Under the pieces are notes generated by a model, which saw only the letters and a program-made list of their open reading frames with translations, had not been told where the DNA came from and did no database searches. The position numbers and the translations under genes were made by a program. This document shows positions 27,344 through 36,323 of a stretch of 45,039 bases of DNA, piece after piece. Position 1 is the first letter of the stretch. Each line of letters begins with the position of its first letter. The stretch is from CAVOKN01 sp963696505 (lineage in GTDB: Bacteria; Pseudomonadota; Gammaproteobacteria; Burkholderiales; Rhodocyclaceae), in contig CAVOKN010000022.1 of assembly GCA_963696505.1 (NCBI GenBank), forward strand, positions 1 through 45,039, given 5' to 3'.

Positions 27344-28156
27344 ATGCCCTGCCCAAAAACGACAGCCACCTTCGCCGAAGACGCCCTCGACGCCCTGAGC
27401 GTTTCGCTGGCCTTGGGCGAGCACGCTTCCCGCTTCGGACTCGACATCCGCGACCGCTGCGCCTCCACCAACACCCTGCTGCTGGACCTGGCCGAGCGCG
27501 GCGCGCCGGGACGCAGCGTGCTGGCCTGCGGCGAGCAGAGCGCGGGCCGCGGCCGACGCGGTCGAACCTGGCTCTCGGTGGGCCAGGGCAGCCTCACCTT
27601 CTCGCTGTTGTGGCGCTTCCCGGCGACTGACTTTTCCCCTGCAGGCCTGAGCCTGGCAGTGGGCGTCGCCCTGGCCCGGACAGTTGCAGCGTTCGGCGTG
27701 CTGGGCGTGGCCCTGAAGTGGCCCAACGACGTGCTGCTCGGCGGCCGCAAGCTCGCCGGCGTGCTGATCGAGCTGGCGCCCGACACCCGCACCCTGGCGG
27801 CGATCATCGGCATCGGGCTCAATCTGCGCTTGCCCGCGGATTTCCCCAGGGACGTTCCGGCGGCCGCGCTGGCCGAGGCCCTGCCCGAATTGCCTTCCCG
27901 CAGCCAGCTCCTGGGGCGGCTGCTGCTGGAGCTGGAGGCAGCCCTGGCGACCTTCGAAGGCGCCGGCTTCGGCGCGTTTCGCGAACCCTGGACCGCGCGC
28001 TGCGCGCACCTCAATGCCACCGTCACCCTCGCCGGCGAGGCCGGCGGCGTCGAGGGGGTATGCCGCGGCGTGGACGACGGCGGCGCGCTGCTCCTCGAAA
28101 CCGCTGCCGGAATCCGCCGCGTCGTCAGCGGTGACGTGAGCCTGCGACCATGCTGA
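27344..28156 (+). CDS. birA: Biotin–[acetyl-CoA-carboxylase] ligase (monofunctional)
   Basis: A 270-residue biotin protein ligase. The catalytic signature is GRGRRGRTWLS, with KWPNDVLLGGRKLAGVLIE and IIGIGLNLR following, then a C-terminal SH3-like cap ending in SGDVSLRPC. It has no N-terminal helix-turn-helix, so it cannot be a BirA-type repressor of biotin genes. It overlaps coaX by 7 bases, a common betaproteobacterial pair. I chose ATG 27344 because upstream sequence is repeat-like. Confidence 0.95.
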   Translation: MPCPKTTATFAEDALDALSVSLALGEHASRFGLDIRDRCASTNTLLLDLAERGAPGRSVLACGEQSAGRGRRGRTWLSVGQGSLTFSLLWRFPATDFSPAGLSLAVGVALARTVAAFGVLGVALKWPNDVLLGGRKLAGVLIELAPDTRTLAAIIGIGLNLRLPADFPRDVPAAALAEALPELPSRSQLLGRLLLELEAALATFEGAGFGAFREPWTARCAHLNATVTLAGEAGGVEGVCRGVDDGGALLLETAAGIRRVVSGDVSLRPC

Positions 28157-28857
28157 CCCTGGACTGCGGCAACACCCGCCTCAAGTGGGGCCTGTTCGAG
28201 GGCGGGCGGCTCGCGGAGTCGGGCGCGCTGAGCCTCGTCGAACTGGGCAGCCTGGCGCAACGCCTTCCCCGACCGCTGCCACAGAGGGTCGTGGTGTCCA
28301 ACGTCGCGGGAGAGCGGGCGGCAGTGGAGATCCGCGCCGCGGTCGAAGGCCGGGGGCGCCTCGTGCGCTGGGTGAAAAGTCAGCGCATGCAATGCGGCGT
28401 CACCAGCCTCTACGCTGACGGCCAGCTCGGCGCCGACCGCTGGGCGGCGCTGATCGGCGCCCGCCATTTGCAGCTCGGCCCTTGCCTGGTAGTGATGGCC
28501 GGCACCGCCACCACGGTCGATGTACTCGACGGCGATGGCGTGTTCCAGGGCGGGCTGATCCTGCCGGGCCTGGCGCTGATGCGCGAATCCCTCACCCGCA
28601 ACACTGCCCAGTTGAAGGAGGCCGAAGGCGCCTTCCTCCCCATTCCGCGCAGCACCACGGACGCCATCGCCAGCGGCTGCCTCGCCGCCCAACTCGGCGC
28701 CATCGAGCGCATGCACCGCGTGCTGGGGGCGGCCGATGCGCCCTGCGTCATGAGCGGCGGCGCCGCACCGACACTGATCGAGCACCTGCGGCTGCCGACG
28801 CGGCTGGAACCTCATCTGGTGCTGCACGGACTGGCCCGGATCGGCTACGATTCATAG
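28150..28857 (+). CDS. coaX: Type III pantothenate kinase
   Basis: CoaX phosphorylates pantothenate, the first step of coenzyme A synthesis. The 235-residue ASKHA-fold protein has the phosphate-binding LDCGNTRLKWG, the pantothenate-site GADRWAALIGAR, MAGTATTVDVL and GGLILPGLALM. Length is normal. It is translationally coupled to birA by overlap and ends at a terminator. Confidence 0.95.
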   Translation: MLTLDCGNTRLKWGLFEGGRLAESGALSLVELGSLAQRLPRPLPQRVVVSNVAGERAAVEIRAAVEGRGRLVRWVKSQRMQCGVTSLYADGQLGADRWAALIGARHLQLGPCLVVMAGTATTVDVLDGDGVFQGGLILPGLALMRESLTRNTAQLKEAEGAFLPIPRSTTDAIASGCLAAQLGAIERMHRVLGAADAPCVMSGGAAPTLIEHLRLPTRLEPHLVLHGLARIGYDS

Positions 28858-28868
28858 CTTTTTTCGGC

Positions 28869-28892
28869 CGCGCCGATGCTCCGGCGCGTTTT
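28869..28892 (+). terminator. Rho-independent terminator of birA–coaX
   Basis: CGCGCCG and CGGCGCG form a seven-pair stem with a six-base loop, followed by TTTT. The last two Ts are the first two bases of the FNR-like box. Confidence 0.7.
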
Positions 28893-28904
28893 GACGTGCA
28901 TCAA
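28891..28904 (+). promoter_or_regulatory. FNR/ANR-like binding site upstream of iorAB
   Basis: TTGACGTGCATCAA matches the FNR consensus TTGAT-N4-ATCAA with one mismatch. If it is a class II site centred at -41.5, transcription would start near 28939, with TAGCTT as a weak -10 box. Between that and the ATG at 28972, a nine-pair hairpin AAGGCTGCG/CGCAGCCTT spans 28915-28941. Confidence 0.5.
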
Positions 28905-28971
28905 AGGCCGGATCAAGGCTGCGGGTTAGCTTCGCAGCCTTTCCCCGCGGCAATTCCCCGGAGGTCGATTC

Positions 28972-30837
28972 ATGGCAGCAGTGCAACCGGCAGCGGCGCA
29001 GAGCCGCCTGCTCATGTCGGGCAACGAGGCGGTGGCGCGTGCCGTGTGGGACGCCGGAACGCGGGTCGCCGCGGCCTATCCCGGCACCCCCTCCACCGAG
29101 ATCCTGGAGGCGGTGGCGACCTATCCCGACATCTACTCCGAATGGTCGGTGAACGAGAAGGTGTCGCTGGAGGTGGCCCTGGGCGCCTCGATGGCCGGCT
29201 CCCGCGGCTTCTGCGCCATGAAGCACGTCGGCATGAACGTCGCGTCCGACGCGCTGATGACCCTGACGCTCACCGGCGTCAAGGGCGGGCTGGTGATCGC
29301 CATCGCCGACGATGTCGGCCTGTCCTCCTCCCAGAACGAGCAGGACTCGCGCTTCTGGGGCCGCTTCGCGCATGTGCCCATCCTAGAGCCGGCGGACTCG
29401 CAGGAGGCCTACGACATGACGCGCTACGCCTTCGATCTGTCGGAGCAATTCCTGGTGCCGGTGATCCTGCGCCTGACCACCCGCATCTGCCACGTCAAGG
29501 CGCTGGTGACGATGGGCGAACGCGAAAAGCACGCCGCGGACGGCTTCAAGAAGGAGCCGACGCGCTGGGTGATGGTGCCGGGCAACGCCAAGCGCCGCAT
29601 CCCCTTGATGTACGAGCGTGAGAAGGCGCTGCGGCAGGAGGCGGAGAAGTCGCCGCTGAACGTGATCGAGCCCGGCAGCGACAAGCGCATCGGCTTCATC
29701 ACCTCGGGCCCGGCCTACATGCACGTGCGCGAGACCTTCCCCGACGCCCCGGTGCTCAAGCTCGGTTTCAGTTACCCGCTGCCTTTCGAGAAGGCCCGAG
29801 CCCTGGCGTCCCAGGTGGACCAGGTGGTGGTGGTCGAGGAGACCGAACCCCTGATGGAAACCGAGCTCGACGCCCACGGCATACGCGTGCACGGCAAGGA
29901 CATGCTGCCGACCATCGGCGAGCTCGCCCCCGACACACTGCGCCCCGCTATCGCCAGGCTGTTGGGCACCGACGCTGCCGCGGCGCAGCTGCTGCCGGCG
30001 CAGCAGGTGTTCCCGCGGCCGCCGACGATGTGCGTCGCCTGCCCGCACCTGGGCGTCTATTACACCCTCTCCCAGTTGCGCAACATCACCATCGCGGGAG
30101 ACATCGGCTGCTATACCCTCGGCGCGGGCCATCCCTGGAACGCGCTGGACACCACCATCTCCATGGGCGCATCGATGGGCGTGGCGCTGGGCCTGGACAA
30201 GGGCCGCGGCGAGGCGGACAAGGGCAAGAAGATCGTCGCCGTGATCGGCGACTCCACCTTCCTGCACATGGGCATGCAGGGCCTGCTGGACATCACCTAC
30301 AACCGCGGCAACGTCACCGTGCTGCTGCTCGACAACCGTGCGGTGGGCATGACCGGCGGCCAGAACAACCCGGCCAACGGCCGCGACATCCACGGCAAGG
30401 AGGCGCCGCGGGTGGACTTCGCCAAGCTCGCGGTGGCCCTGGGCGTCAAGCCCGAGCGCGTGCGCGAGGTCGATCCCTACGAACTGCCGACCTTGTTCAA
30501 GGTGCTGCGCGAGGAGACCAAGATCGACGAGCCCTCGATCATCATCACCAACCGCCCCTGCGTGCTGATCGAGGACTACGAGAAGACCGCCCCCTACAGG
30601 GTCATCGACGACAAATGCACCGGCTGCGGCAACTGCGTCGACATCGGCTGCCCGGCGATCCACGTCACGCGGCGCGAAAAAGCGGTCAAGGCGAGCGGCA
30701 AGGAAGTGGAACTCGCCTTCGTGCGCATCGAGACAGCGGCCTGCACCGGCTGCGGCCTGTGCGTGCAGCCCTGCGCGCCGGAGGCGATCGTCCACGCCCA
30801 GCCGTTCCAGCCGGTGACCTTCATCAAACCGAACTGA
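28972..30837 (+). CDS. iorA: Indolepyruvate ferredoxin oxidoreductase, alpha subunit
   Basis: The 621-residue alpha subunit decarboxylates aryl pyruvates to aryl-acetyl-CoA, giving electrons to ferredoxin. It has the pyrimidine-binding domain (GNEAVARAVWDAG, AAYPGTPSTEI) at the N-terminus. The TPP motif GDSTFLHMGMQGLLDITYN lies near residue 425. Two C-terminal [4Fe-4S] motifs, CTGCGNCVDIGC and CTGCGLCVQPC, carry the electrons. It is expected to serve anaerobic or microaerobic degradation of phenylalanine, tyrosine or tryptophan, or synthesis in reverse. The enzyme class is oxygen-sensitive, fitting the FNR-like box upstream. iorB follows after 7 bases. Confidence 0.95.
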   Translation: MAAVQPAAAQSRLLMSGNEAVARAVWDAGTRVAAAYPGTPSTEILEAVATYPDIYSEWSVNEKVSLEVALGASMAGSRGFCAMKHVGMNVASDALMTLTLTGVKGGLVIAIADDVGLSSSQNEQDSRFWGRFAHVPILEPADSQEAYDMTRYAFDLSEQFLVPVILRLTTRICHVKALVTMGEREKHAADGFKKEPTRWVMVPGNAKRRIPLMYEREKALRQEAEKSPLNVIEPGSDKRIGFITSGPAYMHVRETFPDAPVLKLGFSYPLPFEKARALASQVDQVVVVEETEPLMETELDAHGIRVHGKDMLPTIGELAPDTLRPAIARLLGTDAAAAQLLPAQQVFPRPPTMCVACPHLGVYYTLSQLRNITIAGDIGCYTLGAGHPWNALDTTISMGASMGVALGLDKGRGEADKGKKIVAVIGDSTFLHMGMQGLLDITYNRGNVTVLLLDNRAVGMTGGQNNPANGRDIHGKEAPRVDFAKLAVALGVKPERVREVDPYELPTLFKVLREETKIDEPSIIITNRPCVLIEDYEKTAPYRVIDDKCTGCGNCVDIGCPAIHVTRREKAVKASGKEVELAFVRIETAACTGCGLCVQPCAPEAIVHAQPFQPVTFIKPN

Positions 30838-30844
30838 CGCGATC

Positions 30845-31462
30845 ATGGGCTCCGACAAGATCACCAACATCCTGGTCTGCGGCATCGGCGGCCAGGGCGT
30901 CATGACCGCCACCGAGATCCTCGCCGAGGCCGCGATCCAGATGGGCCACGACGTGAAGAAGACCGAAGTCGCCGGCATGGCGCAGCGCGGCGGCGTGGTC
31001 ACCTCGCACCTGCGCTTCGGCCCCAAGGTACTGTCGCCCCAGATCATGGCGGGCGAGGCCGACATGCTGGTGGGCTTCGAGGCGGCGGAGGCGCTGCGCT
31101 GGGTGAGCCATCTGCGCACCGCCGCGCTGGCGCTGGTGAACACAGCGCGTTTCGTGCCGCCGGTGGTGGAGGGCGGTCTCTACGAATATCCCGCCGACCC
31201 CATCGGCCAGATGCAGGCACTGGGCGTGCGCGTGCATTCCTTCGATGCCAACGCCATTGCGCTGGAACTGGGCGACCTGCGCCTGGGCAACACCGTGATG
31301 CTGGGGGCGATGGCGGACCACCTGCCCTTCCCCTCCGAGGTGCTGTTCGACTGCGTGGTGCGCCGCTTCCAGCAGCGCAAGCCGCATCTGGTGGAGATCA
31401 ACCGCCAGGCCTTCGAAGCCGGCCGCGCCGCCGACGCCAAGGCAGCCCCGGCGCTGGTGTAG
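30845..31462 (+). CDS. iorB: Indolepyruvate ferredoxin oxidoreductase, beta subunit
   Basis: The 205-residue gamma-domain subunit that pairs with IorA. It begins with ILVCGIGGQGVMTATEIL and has KTEVAGMAQRGGVVTSHLRFG, both diagnostic of the 2-oxoacid oxidoreductase gamma family. Length is normal. It is in one operon with iorA. A short hairpin GGCCC/GGGCC lies just downstream, without a T tract. Confidence 0.95.
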   Translation: MGSDKITNILVCGIGGQGVMTATEILAEAAIQMGHDVKKTEVAGMAQRGGVVTSHLRFGPKVLSPQIMAGEADMLVGFEAAEALRWVSHLRTAALALVNTARFVPPVVEGGLYEYPADPIGQMQALGVRVHSFDANAIALELGDLRLGNTVMLGAMADHLPFPSEVLFDCVVRRFQQRKPHLVEINRQAFEAGRAADAKAAPALV

Positions 31463-31526
31463 GCGGGTAAGGTGGAAAAGGCCCGGAGGGCCGCCTTCCG
31501 CCGCTTCGCCAGAGCGCCGGCACGAC

Positions 31527-31558
31527 GGTGGATTACGCGCCTGCGGCGCTCATCCACC
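31527..31558. repeat. Intergenic palindrome (GGTGGAT…ATCCACC) before folD
   Basis: Seven-base arms at 31527-31533 and 31552-31558 enclose an inner GCGCC/GGCGC stem. This shape recurs in intergenic regions of many proteobacteria, so I treat it as a dispersed element rather than a folD control site. Confidence 0.6.
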
Positions 31559-31614
31559 CGACGCCTCCGACATGACACGCTACAATCGCGCCCTTTTTTG
31601 ATTCTGGAGCCCCC

Positions 31615-32475
31615 ATGACAGCGCGCATCCTCGACGGCAACGCCCTCTCGGCCAAGGTGCGCGCCGATCTTGCGCTGCGCGCAGCAAGCCTGGTGCAGCA
31701 GGGCATACAGCCCTGCCTGGCGGTGATCCTGGTGGGCGAGAATCCCGCCTCCGCGGTCTATGTGCGCAACAAAGTCAGAGCCTGCGAGGCGGCGGGCATG
31801 CGCTCGCTGCGCTACGACTACCCCGCCGATGTCGAGCCGCAGGAAGTCTTCGAGCGCATCGCCGCCCTCAACGCCGACCCGGCGGTGCACGGCATCCTGG
31901 TGCAACTGCCGCTGCCGCGCCAGTTCGATTCCGAGGCGGTGCTCGAAGCCATCGCTCCGGAGAAGGACGTGGACGGCTTCCACGCCGTCAGCAGCGGCCT
32001 GCTGATGCAGGGTCGCCCCGGCTTCGTGCCCTGCACGCCGGCGGGCGTGATGGAGATGCTGCGCAGCGAGAACGTGAACCTGCGAGGCGCCGAAGCGGTG
32101 ATCGTCGGCCGCAGCAACATCGTCGGCAAGCCCATGGCCATGCTGCTGATGCAGGCCGACTGCACCGTTACGGTCTGCCATTCCCGCACCCGCGATCTCC
32201 CCGCGCACTGCCGCCGCGCCGACATCCTGGTGGCAGCGATCGGCAAGCCGCGCTTCGTGACCGGCGACATGGTCAAGCCGGGCGCGGTGGTAATCGACGT
32301 CGGCATCAATCGCCTTGCCGACGGGAAGTTGTGCGGCGACGTGGATTTCGACGCGGCGAAGGAGGTCGCCTCGCTGATCACGCCGGTGCCCGGCGGCGTC
32401 GGCCCGATGACCATCACCATGCTCCTGGCCAACACCATCGCCGGCGCCGAGCGAGTCGCGACGCGGCGGGTTTGA
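31615..32475 (+). CDS. folD: Bifunctional methylenetetrahydrofolate dehydrogenase/cyclohydrolase
   Basis: FolD interconverts 5,10-methylene-THF and 10-formyl-THF, feeding purine and methionine synthesis. The 286-residue protein shows VGENPASAVYVRNKVRACE with the catalytic lysine, GILVQLPLP, PEKDVDGFH, the NADP-binding VIVGRSNIVGKPMAMLL and the C-terminal PVPGGVGPMTITMLL. The following purE and purK use the same one-carbon-dependent pathway. Confidence 0.97.
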   Translation: MTARILDGNALSAKVRADLALRAASLVQQGIQPCLAVILVGENPASAVYVRNKVRACEAAGMRSLRYDYPADVEPQEVFERIAALNADPAVHGILVQLPLPRQFDSEAVLEAIAPEKDVDGFHAVSSGLLMQGRPGFVPCTPAGVMEMLRSENVNLRGAEAVIVGRSNIVGKPMAMLLMQADCTVTVCHSRTRDLPAHCRRADILVAAIGKPRFVTGDMVKPGAVVIDVGINRLADGKLCGDVDFDAAKEVASLITPVPGGVGPMTITMLLANTIAGAERVATRRV

Positions 32476-32489
32476 GCAAAGGAGTCGTC

Positions 32490-32984
32490 ATGGAACATGT
32501 ACCCCAGGTTGGCGTGGTGATGGGCTCCGACTCCGACTGGAGCACCATGAAGGCGGCGGTGGCCGTGCTCAAGGAATTCGGCGTGCCCTTCGAGGCGCGG
32601 GTGGTGTCGGCGCACCGCACGCCCGACCTCTTGTTCGACTACGCCGCCATGGCCCACGAGCGTGGCCTCAAGGCGATCATCGCCGGCGCCGGCGGCGCCG
32701 CCCATCTGCCCGGCATGCTCGCCGCCAAGACCATCGTCCCGGTGCTGGGCGTTCCGGTGCAGTCCAAGGCACTGTCGGGGCTGGACTCGCTGCTGTCCAT
32801 CGTGCAGATGCCCAGAGGCATCCCGGTCGCCACTTTCGCCATCGGCGAGGCCGGCGCCGCCAACGCTGCGCTCTACGCCGTGGCGATGCTGGCGACCCAC
32901 GACGCCGTGCTGGCGAAGAAAATCGAGGATTTCCGCGCCCGCCAGACCGAGCGCGTGCTGGAAATGAAGCTGGTGGATCATTGA
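32490..32984 (+). CDS. purE: N5-carboxyaminoimidazole ribonucleotide mutase
   Basis: PurE class I converts N5-CAIR to CAIR in purine synthesis. The 164-residue protein has VGVVMGSDSDWSTM, VVSAHRTPD and the GAGGAAHLPGM loop with the active-site histidine. It starts at ATG 32490 after AAGGAG and lies directly before purK, its substrate supplier. Confidence 0.96.
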   Translation: MEHVPQVGVVMGSDSDWSTMKAAVAVLKEFGVPFEARVVSAHRTPDLLFDYAAMAHERGLKAIIAGAGGAAHLPGMLAAKTIVPVLGVPVQSKALSGLDSLLSIVQMPRGIPVATFAIGEAGAANAALYAVAMLATHDAVLAKKIEDFRARQTERVLEMKLVDH

Positions 32985-33000
32985 AGGGCGTAACGGCGGC

Positions 33001-34146
33001 GTGATCCTTCCCCCTGCAACCCTGGGCATGCTCGGCGGCGGCCAACTCGGCCGTTTCTTCGTCATCGCCGCCCACGAGATGGGCTACCGGGTGACGGTGC
33101 TCGACCCCGATCCCCACAGCCCAGCGGGACGCATCGCCGACGAGCATGTGGTGGCGCCCTACGACGACGCCGCGGCCCTGGAGCGCATGGCGCAGGGCTG
33201 CGCCGCGGTGAGTACCGAGTTCGAAAACGTCCCCGCCGCCTCGCTGGCCCACCTGTCGAAGTTTGTTCCGGTGCATCCGTCCGCCGAATGCGTGGCGATC
33301 GCCCAGAACCGCATCAGCGAGAAGAGCTTCCTCAGCGACCATGGCTTCGCCGTCGGCCCCTTCGCGGTGATCCGCAGCGAGGAGGACATCGAGCACGCCG
33401 ACCCCGCGCTGTTCCCCTGCGTGCTCAAGGTGAGCCGCTTCGGCTACGACGGCAAGGGCCAGGCGCGGGTCGCCAACGTCGGCGAGGCCAAGGCGGCGTG
33501 GCGCGGCGTCAAGTCCGAGCCCTGCGTGCTGGAGAAGCGTCTGTCGCTGGATTGCGAACTGTCCTGCGTGCTCGCCCGCGGCGAGAACGGCAGCATCGCC
33601 ACCTTCCCGGTGGCCGAGAATCGCCATCGCGGCGGAATACTCGACGTCAGCATCGTCCCGGCGCGCGTCTCCGGCGGCTTGCGCACCGAGGCCGAGGAAG
33701 CCGCGGCCGGCCTGGCGGCGGAGCTGGGCTATGTCGGCGTGCTCGGGGTCGAGTTCTTCGTAAGCGATGGCCGCCTGCTGGTGAACGAGATCGCGCCGCG
33801 CCCGCACAACAGCGGCCACTACACCCTCGACGCCTGCCTCACCAGCCAGTTCGAGCAGCAGGTGCGCACCCTGTGCGGCCTGCCCCTCGGCGACTCGCGT
33901 GCCCACAACGCCGCGACGATGGTCAATCTGCTCGGCGACCTGTGGTTCCACGGTGCCGACGCCCCGGCCCGCGAGCCCGACTGGAATACCCTGCTGGCCG
34001 AGCCCCGCCTCAAGCTCCACCTCTACGGCAAGCACCACGCCAGACCGGGACGCAAGATGGGCCACTACACGGTGATCGGCGTCGACCCGGCACGGGTGCT
34101 GGAGTCAGCCCTGGCGGCACGGCAACGCATCGGCATCGACGACTGA
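33001..34146 (+). CDS. purK: N5-carboxyaminoimidazole ribonucleotide synthase
   Basis: PurK is an ATP-grasp enzyme that makes N5-CAIR from AIR, bicarbonate and ATP. The 381-residue protein has the N-terminal LGMLGGGQLGRFF, KVSRFGYDGKGQARV, and the C-terminal EIAPRPHNSGHYTLDA. The start is GTG 33001, 16 bases after purE. Length matches the family. Confidence 0.96.
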   Translation: MILPPATLGMLGGGQLGRFFVIAAHEMGYRVTVLDPDPHSPAGRIADEHVVAPYDDAAALERMAQGCAAVSTEFENVPAASLAHLSKFVPVHPSAECVAIAQNRISEKSFLSDHGFAVGPFAVIRSEEDIEHADPALFPCVLKVSRFGYDGKGQARVANVGEAKAAWRGVKSEPCVLEKRLSLDCELSCVLARGENGSIATFPVAENRHRGGILDVSIVPARVSGGLRTEAEEAAAGLAAELGYVGVLGVEFFVSDGRLLVNEIAPRPHNSGHYTLDACLTSQFEQQVRTLCGLPLGDSRAHNAATMVNLLGDLWFHGADAPAREPDWNTLLAEPRLKLHLYGKHHARPGRKMGHYTVIGVDPARVLESALAARQRIGIDD

Positions 34147-34187
34147 AACGAAGAGGTCGACGCGAAAAGATCGCGCGGCCCAACAAA

Positions 34188-35181
34188 ATGCACAAGGACA
34201 TCCCCAAGGCCGTCGACCTGCTGCGGCGCGGCGAACTGGTCGCCTTCCCCACCGAGACCGTCTATGGCCTCGGCGCCGACGCCCTCAACCCCGAGGCCGT
34301 CGCGAAGATCTTCGCTGCCAAGGGCCGCCCCGCCGACCATCCGCTGATCGTCCATCTGTCCCTGAACGCCGACTTGGCCCATTGGGCGCGGGAAGTGCCG
34401 CCCGCCGCCGAGAAGCTCGCCTTCGCCTTTTGGCCCGGGCCGCTGACGCTGATCCTGAAGCGCCAGCGCCGCGTGCCGGGCATCGTCGCCGGTGGCCAGG
34501 ACACCGTTGGCCTGCGGGTGCCCGATCATCCGGTTGCACGGGACTTGCTCGCCCACTTCGCCGGCGGTATCGCCGCGCCCTCCGCCAACCGCTTCGGCCG
34601 CATCAGCCCCACCACCGCCGAGCATGTGCGCCAGGAACTCGGCGACCGGGTGCCGCTGATCCTCGACGGCGGCCCCTGCCCGGTGGGGATCGAGTTCGAC
34701 GATCCTCGATCTGAGCCGCGGTGAGCCGCGCATCCTGCGGCCGGGCACCATCACCGCCGCCGAAGTCGAGCAGGTGCTGGAAAGACCGGTACCGACCGGG
34801 CCGCCGGCGGACGACGACCAAGGGCCGCGCGTCTCGGGATCGCTGCCCGGCCACTACGCCCCCCGCACGCCGCTGATCCTCGTTGCCGCCGACGCGTTGC
34901 CGCGGGAGGTTGCCGCGCGCCGTGCCCAGAGCCTGCGCATAGCGGTACTCGGCCGTGAGGTCCATCCCTGCGTCCGCCCCGACCAATGCCAGTTCTGGCA
35001 GCGCGCGCTGACCGATCCGGCAGGCTACGCCCACGATCTCTACGCCCACCTGCGTGCCCTCGACGCCGCCGAGGTGGACCTGATTCTGGTCGAACTCCCC
35101 CCGCAGGAGGCAGTCTGGGACGCCGTCAACGACCGCCTGGCGCGCGCCGCCTACGGCTCCGGCACCGACGAGGAGCCGTAG
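34188..35181 (+). pseudogene. sua5: L-threonylcarbamoyladenylate synthase (Sua5/TsaC), frameshifted
   Basis: Sua5 makes threonylcarbamoyl-AMP for the t6A37 tRNA modification. The first part (34188 to about 34694) has LRRGELVAFPTETVYGLG, AAKGRPADHPLIVHL, WPGPLTLIL and the conserved SAN in APSANRFGRISPT. At 34695-34696 an extra T turns GAGTCGACG into GAGTTCGACG. The frame then hits a stop at 34722. Removing the T restores STILDLSRGEPRILRPG and leads into the C-terminal Sua5 domain, ending at 35181 with 330 residues in all, a normal long-form length. As the function is normally essential, a base error in the sequence is at least as likely as real decay. It follows purK by 41 bases. Confidence 0.85.
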
Positions 35182-35199
35182 TCCGCCCCCTCCCGCCGG

Positions 35200-35228
35200 T
35201 CCGCAAGACTGCGGATCCGCAAGACTGC
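35200..35228. repeat. Duplicated 16-bp hairpin unit after sua5
   Basis: TCCGCAAGACTGC occurs twice with a 16-bp period. The first unit, TCCGCAAGACTGCGGA, is itself a six-pair hairpin with loop AGAC. There is no T tract, so a terminator role is doubtful. Confidence 0.75.
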
Positions 35229-35231
35229 AGA

Positions 35232-35260
35232 TTGACGCTGGCTGCGAAGTCCCTTAGAAT
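35232..35260 (+). promoter_or_regulatory. Strong sigma-70 promoter in the sua5–transglycosylase gap
   Basis: TTGACG (35232-35237) and TAGAAT (35255-35260) are 17 bases apart, one of the best promoter matches in the window. The predicted start near 35267 leaves a leader of about 275 nt before the transglycosylase ATG (35543). Near its end a short GC hairpin, CCCGG/CCGGG (35483-35495), precedes a T-rich stretch. I see no ORF with coding character in 35261-35542, so the stretch is either a long leader or a small RNA. Confidence 0.6.
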
Positions 35261-35542
35261 CGGCCCCGCATCGCAGCACCCGCGGACGCTCATTCCAATT
35301 CGGGGTCAGCATCCACCATGCGCCGCCCGGTGACAACAATCCACTATGCGATGCGTTTTTGCCAATCTTTCACCGCTCTTTCGACTGTCCGTGACCGGTA
35401 GTCGCGGGCTCTGAGCCCGATCCGGTCGAGTTGCCGGCGCCACGCAGCGCCGATCGCAGTAGCAATCCGATATCGTCAAGGCCCCGGTGCCCGGGTGTCT
35501 TTTCGTTTTCGGGCAAGCGAAGAGAACTGGAAAGGAGGAAGC

Positions 35543-36271
35543 ATGCTCAGCATGTCTCGTCTCAAGAAGCTCGCGTTGAACGGTGTCACCCTGCTCGTAC
35601 ATTTTGCGCACGGTGGCCTGCTGGTCAGCGGCATCATCGTGGCGTTCGCGGCGGTTGCCTATTTCGGGGGCGCCCTTACGCCCTACCTCCCGGCGAAGGA
35701 CGTCGTGTCCAACGACAGCCTTCAGGCTGTGACCACGACCCCGGCGGATACCGCCGCGGGAACCAGTCTCCAGAAAACCAGCGCCAAACCGCTGCGCACG
35801 GACATGCGCGCCGTCGCGGGCTATCTGGCGCGCAAGTACCGCGTGTCCACCCTTGCCATCGAGCCGCTCGTCCTGGCCGCGCAGGAAGCGGGCGCTGAAG
35901 TCGGTCTCGATCCGCTGCTGATCCTTGCCGTCACCGCCGTCGAGTCGCGCTTCAACCCCTTTGCCGAAAGCGTGATGGGCGCCCAGGGCCTGATGCAGGT
36001 GATCCCGAAATTCCACCAGGACAAGCTGGAAGCCCACGGCACCGACCGCAGCGGTCTGCTCGATCCCGAGACCAACATCCGCATCGGCGCGCGGGTGCTG
36101 AAGGAATCGATTTCCCGCATGGGCAGTCTCGAGGCAGGCCTGCAGCAATACGCCGGGGCGCTGGCCGACCGGGACGCGCAGTACGCCGCCAAAGTCGTTG
36201 CCGAGAAGGCGCGTCTCGAACAGGCGATGCGCCAGCAGGCGACGCGCCAAACGCGTCCGGTGGACGCTTGA
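35543..36271 (+). CDS. Lytic transglycosylase (SLT family), membrane-anchored
   Basis: A 242-residue protein with an N-terminal membrane segment (about 24-46, VSGIIVAFAAVAYFGGAL) and a periplasmic SLT domain. The catalytic glutamate is in LAVTAVESRFNPFAES, followed by MGAQGLMQVIP and the AGLQQYAGALADRD stretch. It should cleave peptidoglycan glycan strands. A clear AAAGGAGG precedes ATG 35543. The last 30 residues are a basic, Gln/Arg-rich tail. It is preceded by a strong promoter with a long leader. Confidence 0.9.
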   Translation: MLSMSRLKKLALNGVTLLVHFAHGGLLVSGIIVAFAAVAYFGGALTPYLPAKDVVSNDSLQAVTTTPADTAAGTSLQKTSAKPLRTDMRAVAGYLARKYRVSTLAIEPLVLAAQEAGAEVGLDPLLILAVTAVESRFNPFAESVMGAQGLMQVIPKFHQDKLEAHGTDRSGLLDPETNIRIGARVLKESISRMGSLEAGLQQYAGALADRDAQYAAKVVAEKARLEQAMRQQATRQTRPVDA

Positions 36272-36323
36272 CGCCTATCTGGCCGCCACAACGGGGCGGC
36301 ATTGGGAAATTGGGAGGGTAGGA

